Program-made: the position numbers and the translations under genes
Notes under the pieces: model-generated
Seen by the model: the letters and a program-made list of their open reading frames with translations, nothing else
Told to the model about the DNA's origin: nothing
Database searches by the model: none
From: Kitasatospora gansuensis
Lineage (GTDB): Bacteria; Actinomycetota; Actinomycetes; Streptomycetales; Streptomycetaceae
Direction: 5' to 3'
Length of the DNA: 64,000 nucleotides
Assembly (NCBI RefSeq): GCF_014203705.1
Contig: NZ_JACHJR010000001.1
Span: 4,526,001 to 4,590,000, forward strand
Shown: in pieces, positions 59,354 to 64,000 of the stretch
Layout: the number at the start of each line of letters is the position of its first letter
Numbering within the stretch: position 1 is the stretch's first letter

Positions 59354-60511
59354 ATGACAGTACGTGTCGGCCGACTGGCCAGCGGCATGTCCGCCGAGGA
59401 CCACCGGCTCGCCGCCGCCATCTTCATGTCCCCCACCGGGCCGGTCACCACCCGGGGCGGCTGCGTCCCGGGCGGGTTCGTCCGGGACGTCGCGCTCGGC
59501 GACGGCATGCAGATGCGGATCCTCCCGGGTCAGGCCTGGGTGGACGGCAACAGCAAGAGCGCGCAGGGCGGTTACACCGTCACGGTGGACGCGCCCGAGA
59601 CCGTCTCGTTCTCCCCGGGGCACCTCAGCTACGACCGGATCGACTCGGTCGTGCTCCAGGTCTTCGACGACGCGACCGACCAACTCGGCCAGGGCACCCG
59701 GGGGTTGGTCCGGGTGGTGGAGGGTGTGCCGGCCGCTTCGCCGGTGGCCCCGATCTCGCCGTTCAACAGCGAGAAGCTGTACGAGGTCCGGGTGCCGAGC
59801 AAGGCCTCCACCACCAACACCGGCATCCCGTTCACCACCGGCGCGGCCAGCGACCGGCGGCGCTACACCTCGGCCTTCGGCGGCATCATCGCCGAGGGCT
59901 GGGGGAGCGCCTTCAGCGGCGGCTACCCGGGCCAGTACCGGGACAACAAGGGCCGGTTGGAGCGCTGGGACGGCGCCGCCTGGCAGCCGCTGCCGGGCAC
60001 CGTCGGCCCCTCCGACGCGCCCGGCGGCTACGTCGGCCAGTACCGCGACAACGGCACCCGGATGGAGCGCTGGAGCGGCTCCGCCTGGCTGCCGGCCGCC
60101 CCCGCGACCGCCTTCGCGTACAGCGCGGACTGGGGCGGCACCACCTCGATCACCTACGCGGAGACGCTGACCGACACCCCCGGTGTCGCGCTCGCCGCGA
60201 CCTTCACCGCGCCGGCCTCCGGCCAGGTGCTGGTCACGGTCGGCTCGTACGCGGGCAACTCGCTGTCCACGGTGGCCTCGTACGTGTCGGCCAACATCCG
60301 CAAGGGCTCGACCATCGTCTCCGCCGCGATGGACGAGCACGCCGCGCTGACCTACAAGAACGCCGGCCAGAGCTCGGTCGTCTGCACCTACCAGGTGACC
60401 GGACTGACCGCCGGCGCGGTGCACACCGCGACCCTGGCGTACCGGACCGGCGCCGCCACCGGCACCGCCGGTTTCGACAACCGCTTCGTCCGCGTCGACC
60501 CGATGCTCTGA
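59354..60511 (+). CDS. Tail fibre/baseplate-like protein, copy 1
   Basis: 385 aa, ATG after GGAG. N-terminal about 170 residues (GGCVPGGFVRDVALGDGMQMRI, GQAWVDG, DRIDSVVLQVFDD, GVPAASPVAP) form the module common to three paralogues in this cluster. Two copies of a YxGQYRDN..R.ERW.G.AW motif follow (about 195-250), and then a variable C-terminal beta domain (TFTAPASGQVLVTVGSYAG) ending in FDNRFVRVDPML. Probably attaches to the tail tip and binds the target cell. Not similar to a lysozyme or depolymerase. Confidence 0.82.
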   Translation: MTVRVGRLASGMSAEDHRLAAAIFMSPTGPVTTRGGCVPGGFVRDVALGDGMQMRILPGQAWVDGNSKSAQGGYTVTVDAPETVSFSPGHLSYDRIDSVVLQVFDDATDQLGQGTRGLVRVVEGVPAASPVAPISPFNSEKLYEVRVPSKASTTNTGIPFTTGAASDRRRYTSAFGGIIAEGWGSAFSGGYPGQYRDNKGRLERWDGAAWQPLPGTVGPSDAPGGYVGQYRDNGTRMERWSGSAWLPAAPATAFAYSADWGGTTSITYAETLTDTPGVALAATFTAPASGQVLVTVGSYAGNSLSTVASYVSANIRKGSTIVSAAMDEHAALTYKNAGQSSVVCTYQVTGLTAGAVHTATLAYRTGAATGTAGFDNRFVRVDPML

Positions 60512-60543
60512 CCGACCACCCGCCAGCAGCAGGAGGAGCAGCC

Positions 60544-61491
60544 ATGCCCACTCCCAGCGCGGTACTCGACACCACCACACCCGGCTCACTGATCACCTGC
60601 GACGGACAGGTGCAGTGGGCCGGGCTGCTGATGGGCCCCGGTACCCCGTACCAGATCACCGCCGACGGCATCACCGGCTGGGAGGACCTGCCCGGCCTCT
60701 CCTCGTCCGACGTGCCCCGGCCGACCGCCCACGGCGCCTGGCCGGGCGCCCGCTGGGCCCAGCCCAGGACCGTCACCGCGACGGTCTGGGTGCTGCCGCC
60801 GAGCGGCGGCGCGCCCGACGACGCCCTGGCCACCCTGCTCGCCGTCACCGCCCCGGCGCCCGACGGCGACGGGGAACGCTGGCTGACGGTGCGTCTGCGC
60901 GGCGAGACCCTGGCCTGCCGGGCCCGGGTGGCCCAGCGGACCGTACCGGTGGACCGCACCTACGCCCGGCAGGGCGCCACCCGGGTCGTCCTGCAGTGGA
61001 CGGCCAACGACCCGCGCCGGGTCGAACCGGCCCGGCTGACCGTGGTCAGCGGCCTCCCCGAGCCGGAGGCCGGGCTGGAGTGGAACCTCACCTGGGGCCA
61101 GCGCGACCCGGCCAACCCGAGCTGGGAGTCGCTGGACTGGGGCGTGCTGCCCGGCACCGGCGACCTGCTGGTCCGGAACGAGGGCAGCGCCCCCGCGCAG
61201 CCGGTCATCACCATCACCGGCCCGGTGGTCCGGCCCCGGCTGACGGTGGCCGCCACCGGTGCACGGCTGTCCTACAACGTCAACCTGGCGTACGGGCGGC
61301 GGCTGGTGATCGACACCGCCACCGGCAGCGTGCTGGACGGCAAGGAGGACCGGCGCTCCACCGCGACCGCGGGCAGCCTGCCGGAGACCCTGTTCACCGT
61401 CCCGCCCGGCGAGACGGTGCTGCGGTTCCGGGCCGACTGGGGCACCGGGGACGCCAAGGTCTCGGTCCGGCTGCGCAACACGCACTGGTGA
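60544..61491 (+). CDS. Siphovirus-type distal tail (Dit-like) protein, copy 2
   Basis: 315 aa, ATG after GGAGGAG. Clearly a paralogue of the protein at 58339: GSLITCDGQVQWAGLLMGPGTPYQI, GWEDLPGLSSSDVPRPTAHG, RARVAQRTVPVDRTYARQGATRVVLQW and a C-terminal NEGSAPAQPVITITGPVVRPR domain. Two Dit genes in one tail module suggest a hetero-ring or an additional tip layer. It is followed by fibre paralogue 2. Confidence 0.87.
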   Translation: MPTPSAVLDTTTPGSLITCDGQVQWAGLLMGPGTPYQITADGITGWEDLPGLSSSDVPRPTAHGAWPGARWAQPRTVTATVWVLPPSGGAPDDALATLLAVTAPAPDGDGERWLTVRLRGETLACRARVAQRTVPVDRTYARQGATRVVLQWTANDPRRVEPARLTVVSGLPEPEAGLEWNLTWGQRDPANPSWESLDWGVLPGTGDLLVRNEGSAPAQPVITITGPVVRPRLTVAATGARLSYNVNLAYGRRLVIDTATGSVLDGKEDRRSTATAGSLPETLFTVPPGETVLRFRADWGTGDAKVSVRLRNTHW

Positions 61492-61563
61492 GGCCGTCGG
61501 TCTGACCCGCCGTCAATTCGCCCGCGCGCCCGGCCGGCGCCACCACCGACCAGGAGTATCCAC

Positions 61564-62733
61564 ATGACCATTCGTACCGCCTGGCTGCCGCCGACCGGGC
61601 AGACCAGGGCCGACACCAGGCTGGCGCTCTCGGCGCTCACCACGCCGGGCAACGCGCTGGCCGTCAACCACGGGTGCACTCCCGGCGGTCTCACCCTGAC
61701 CGGGCTGACCGGCGCGGACGGGATGAAGTGCCGGATCGGCACCGGCCGGGCCGTCGTCCAGGGGCTCAGCGAGCAGGGCAGCTACCCCGTCGCGGTGACC
61801 TCCGGCGAGACGCTGGAGTTCGAACCGGGCGACCCGACCATGGACCGGATCGACCTGATCGTCCTTCAGGTCTACGACGCCGACTACGACAACAGCGGCC
61901 GGACCGACGCGGTGCTGCGGGTGATCAAGGGCGCGCCCGCCGCCGCACCGGTGGCCCCGGCCACCCCCGGCTGCGCGCTCGCCCTCTACCGGGTGCTGGT
62001 CAAGGCCAACGCCTCGGTCGCGAACGGCGGCATCGCCTGGGCCGTGGACGGCGTCAAGGTGGACGTCCGGCACTACACCGCCGCGCTGGGCGGCATCCTG
62101 CCGCCGCGCGACCCGGCGTTCAGCGGCGTCTACGCCGGTCAGTACCGGGACAACGGCGGCCGGCTGGAGCGCTGGGACGGCACCGCCTGGCGGCCGAACC
62201 CGGGCGCGGTCGGCCTGCCGAGCGCCCCCGGGGTGTACGCGGGCCAGTACCGGGACACCGGTGACCGGATGGAGCGCTGGGACGGCTCGGCCTGGCGCCC
62301 GTACCCGATCCCGACCGCGCTGGCCTACACCGCGGACGCGGGGTACACCACCGGCGTCACCACCTTCGTGGAGTACCTCGCCGACACCCCGACCAACAGC
62401 ACCCTGGCGGTGACCTTCCTGGCCCCGCCGTCCGGCCGGGTCGCGGTCAGCGTGGGCGCCAGGTTCGACCTGCTCGGCACCACCGCCACCACCTTCGCCG
62501 AGATGTCGGCGACGGTCCGGCAGGGCAGCACCGTGGCGTCCGCCCCGGCCGACGAGACGGTGGCCACCGTGCTGAGCACGGTCAGCCCGACCCGGGTCTC
62601 CGCCTCGACCACCTTCGTGGTCACCGGTCTGACCAAGTACTCCACGTACACCGCGACCACCTGTTACCGGATCTCCGAGGCCACCGGACGGGCCTGGTTC
62701 GACAACCGGTACGTCCGGGTCGACCCGCTCTAG
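61564..62733 (+). CDS. Tail fibre/baseplate-like protein, copy 2
   Basis: 389 aa, ATG after CAGGAG. Shares with copy 1 the N-terminal module (GCTPGGLTLTG, DRIDLIVLQVYDADYD, GAPAAAPVAPATPG), two YAGQYRDN/YAGQYRDT motifs with ERWDGTAWRP and ERWDGSAWRP, and an ending WFDNRYVRVDPL. The beta domain between differs (TFLAPPSGRVAVSVGARFD). The duplication with divergence suggests altered receptor specificity. Confidence 0.82.
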   Translation: MTIRTAWLPPTGQTRADTRLALSALTTPGNALAVNHGCTPGGLTLTGLTGADGMKCRIGTGRAVVQGLSEQGSYPVAVTSGETLEFEPGDPTMDRIDLIVLQVYDADYDNSGRTDAVLRVIKGAPAAAPVAPATPGCALALYRVLVKANASVANGGIAWAVDGVKVDVRHYTAALGGILPPRDPAFSGVYAGQYRDNGGRLERWDGTAWRPNPGAVGLPSAPGVYAGQYRDTGDRMERWDGSAWRPYPIPTALAYTADAGYTTGVTTFVEYLADTPTNSTLAVTFLAPPSGRVAVSVGARFDLLGTTATTFAEMSATVRQGSTVASAPADETVATVLSTVSPTRVSASTTFVVTGLTKYSTYTATTCYRISEATGRAWFDNRYVRVDPL

Positions 62734-62764
62734 TCCGCACCAACTTCACTGTCAGGAGGCAGAG

Positions 62765-63814
62765 ATGGCCGAGTTGAACCCCGTCACCGCGTGGCTCCAG
62801 CCCACCGGTCAGACCCGCGCACACACCCGCGCCGCTCCGCTGGGAGCAATGGCTCCCGGCAGCGGCCACCGGATCAGCGTCAAGTCCGGCGTACTGCCCG
62901 GTGCCGACCCGTTCGGTCTGCTGGAGCCGTCCGGGATGCAGTTCAAGCTCCAGTCCGGCAAGGCGGTGCTCCAGGGTGGCGCCTACCAGGGTGCCTACCC
63001 GGTGATCTGGTACGGCGACGACCCACTGGTACTCGCCGACGGCGACGCGCAGTTCGACCGGATCGACTCGGTCGTGCTGCGGGTCTACGACACCGGTTAC
63101 GAGGCGGCCGCGAGCGACCGGGCCACCATCGAGATCCTCAAGGGCACCCCGGCCGCCGCGCCGGTCGCACCGGCCCTGCCGGCCGCACCGGCGGTGGCGA
63201 TCCGGCTCTGGGACATCCGGGTCCGCAAGGGCGCCTCGGCCGGCACCGCGATCGACTGGAACCTGGACGTCACCGACAAGCGTGCCTGGACCGTCGGCGT
63301 CGGCGGCATCCTGCCGAAGGACACCAGCGGCGTCGGCGGCGGCTATCCGGGCCAGTACCGGGACAACGGAAGCGGCCTGGACCGCTGGGACGGCACCGGC
63401 TGGGCGGAGGTCGGAGCCTGGAAGGCCTACACCCCGGTGTGGACCGCCGAGACCACCAACCCGACCCTCGGGGACGGCACCCTGGAGGCCAGGTACACCA
63501 GGATCGGCCGCACCGTGCACGTCCGCGGCTACCTGCTCACCGGTACCACCACCGGCTACGGCGCCGGGCGTTGGCAGTTCACCCTGCCGCTGACGGCCTC
63601 CGCCGTCCCCGGCTATCAGATCGGCCAGGTCCAGCTCAGCGGCCAGTTCCGCTACATCGGCCAGCTGATGGTCTCGCCCAACACCGGTGCGGTGACCGTC
63701 TACTCACCGGGCCCGACCGGCTCGGCCCTCCAACTGGTCACCTCCACTTACCCGTTCACCTGGGGCGGCGGCGGGCAGCTGCTCCGCTTCTCCATGACCT
63801 ATGAGGCGATATGA
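62765..63814 (+). CDS. Tail fibre/baseplate-like protein, copy 3
   Basis: 349 aa, ATG after CAGGAGG. Same N-terminal module (SGVLPGADPFGLLEPSGMQFKL, FDRIDSVVLRVYDTGYE, GTPAAAPVAPALPA), but only one GQYRDN..GLDRWDG motif. The C-terminal domain (YTPVWTAETTNPTLGDGTLEARYTRIG, RWQFTLPLTAS) is a common phage tail-spike/fibre head domain unlike those of copies 1 and 2. Its stop overlaps the start of the next gene (ATGA). Confidence 0.82.
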   Translation: MAELNPVTAWLQPTGQTRAHTRAAPLGAMAPGSGHRISVKSGVLPGADPFGLLEPSGMQFKLQSGKAVLQGGAYQGAYPVIWYGDDPLVLADGDAQFDRIDSVVLRVYDTGYEAAASDRATIEILKGTPAAAPVAPALPAAPAVAIRLWDIRVRKGASAGTAIDWNLDVTDKRAWTVGVGGILPKDTSGVGGGYPGQYRDNGSGLDRWDGTGWAEVGAWKAYTPVWTAETTNPTLGDGTLEARYTRIGRTVHVRGYLLTGTTTGYGAGRWQFTLPLTASAVPGYQIGQVQLSGQFRYIGQLMVSPNTGAVTVYSPGPTGSALQLVTSTYPFTWGGGGQLLRFSMTYEAI

Positions 63815-64000
63815 CCGGCGCGGACCCCGGCTACCGCGCGGTCTTCTGCGATCTGCGCACCGACCAGGTGATCGACGTACTCCCGCTCAGGGACGTCGAG
63901 TTCGACGACTACATCGGCAAACCGGGATCGCTGAGCGGGACCATCCCGGTGCCCAACCCCGACCTCGGCCGCCGGGTCCGCCGGGTGATCGAGGGCCGCA
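63811..64000 (+). CDS. Tail protein, N-terminal fragment (runs off window)
   Basis: First 63 residues only, starting with ATG coupled to the previous stop. AVFCDLRTDQVIDVLPLRDVEFDDYIGKPGSLSGTIPVPNPDLGRRVRRV resembles the N-terminus of actinophage minor tail/baseplate hub (Tal-like) proteins. The remainder and any downstream lysis or further tail genes lie outside the window. Confidence 0.68.
   Translation, partial: MTGADPGYRAVFCDLRTDQVIDVLPLRDVEFDDYIGKPGSLSGTIPVPNPDLGRRVRRVIEGR

Noticed and set aside
51976..64000. Contractile injection system (eCIS) or R-type tailocin
   Set aside because: No sheath, baseplate wedge or AAA ATPase gene is present; tube, Dit and fibre proteins are of siphovirus type.

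Overview
The window is very GC-rich actinobacterial chromosome with almost every gene in an obvious high-GC codon frame. Lsr2, a WhiB-like protein, a BlaI/MecI regulator, ClpC with an upstream ClgR-type box, an orphan nuoD beside a MidA-type methyltransferase, ESX/WXG-type secretion substrates and many GTG/TTG starts point to the family Streptomycetaceae (Streptomyces or Kitasatospora). No rRNA, tRNA or CRISPR was recognised. Gene functions are assigned from motifs read by eye, without database searches.

Layout. 0-6.9 kb: a secreted M23 peptidase, an aldehyde dehydrogenase/PLP-enzyme pair, an OmpR-type two-component system and a small secreted SnoaL-like protein. 6.9-10.3 kb: a two-gene conflict module, a trypco2 protein plus a trypsin-NACHT STAND ATPase. 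10.3-12.7 kb: a secreted M6 metallopeptidase. 13-21 kb: conserved core (clpC, an SCO3374-like gene, lsr2, an ArgA-like acetyltransferase, a BlaI-type regulator, lysS with a tiny membrane protein). 20.6-26.5 kb: a cofactor operon read leftwards (DUF2520 protein, panC, panD, nadB, nadC, coaX) for CoA and NAD. 26.6-34.2 kb: a NarL-type two-component system, MidA-like methyltransferase with nuoD, a secreted beta-helix protein and a Cys-cluster protein. 34.3-39.1 kb: a WXG-type protein, a large polymorphic toxin-like protein and an immunity fusion. 39.2-51.3 kb: housekeeping and hypothetical genes (hydrolase, Ppx/GppA, TIM-barrel isomerase, methyltransferase, ilvD, membrane proteins, secreted esterase, proC, HAD phosphatase).

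52-64 kb (runs off the right edge): a phage-tail-only cluster. It is controlled by an Xre-type repressor and a WhiB-like protein, and then carries tail terminator candidate, tail tube, a frameshifting tail chaperone pair, a collagen-like protein, a short tape measure, and duplicated distal-tail/fibre modules. No capsid, portal, terminase or integrase is visible, so a non-contractile (F-type) tailocin is the leading hypothesis. A 15-bp motif, GTTGC-N5-CGCAC, occurs in both regulatory regions of this cluster (three exact copies) and is a probable operator.

Other unusual structure: two copies of a ~113-nt hairpin element with perfect 20-bp ends, one of which supplies the last 13 residues of NadB; a toxin-like protein whose papain-type nucleophile is Gly; an immunity protein with an inactivated deaminase domain; and a secreted protein whose apparent start codon is ATC.
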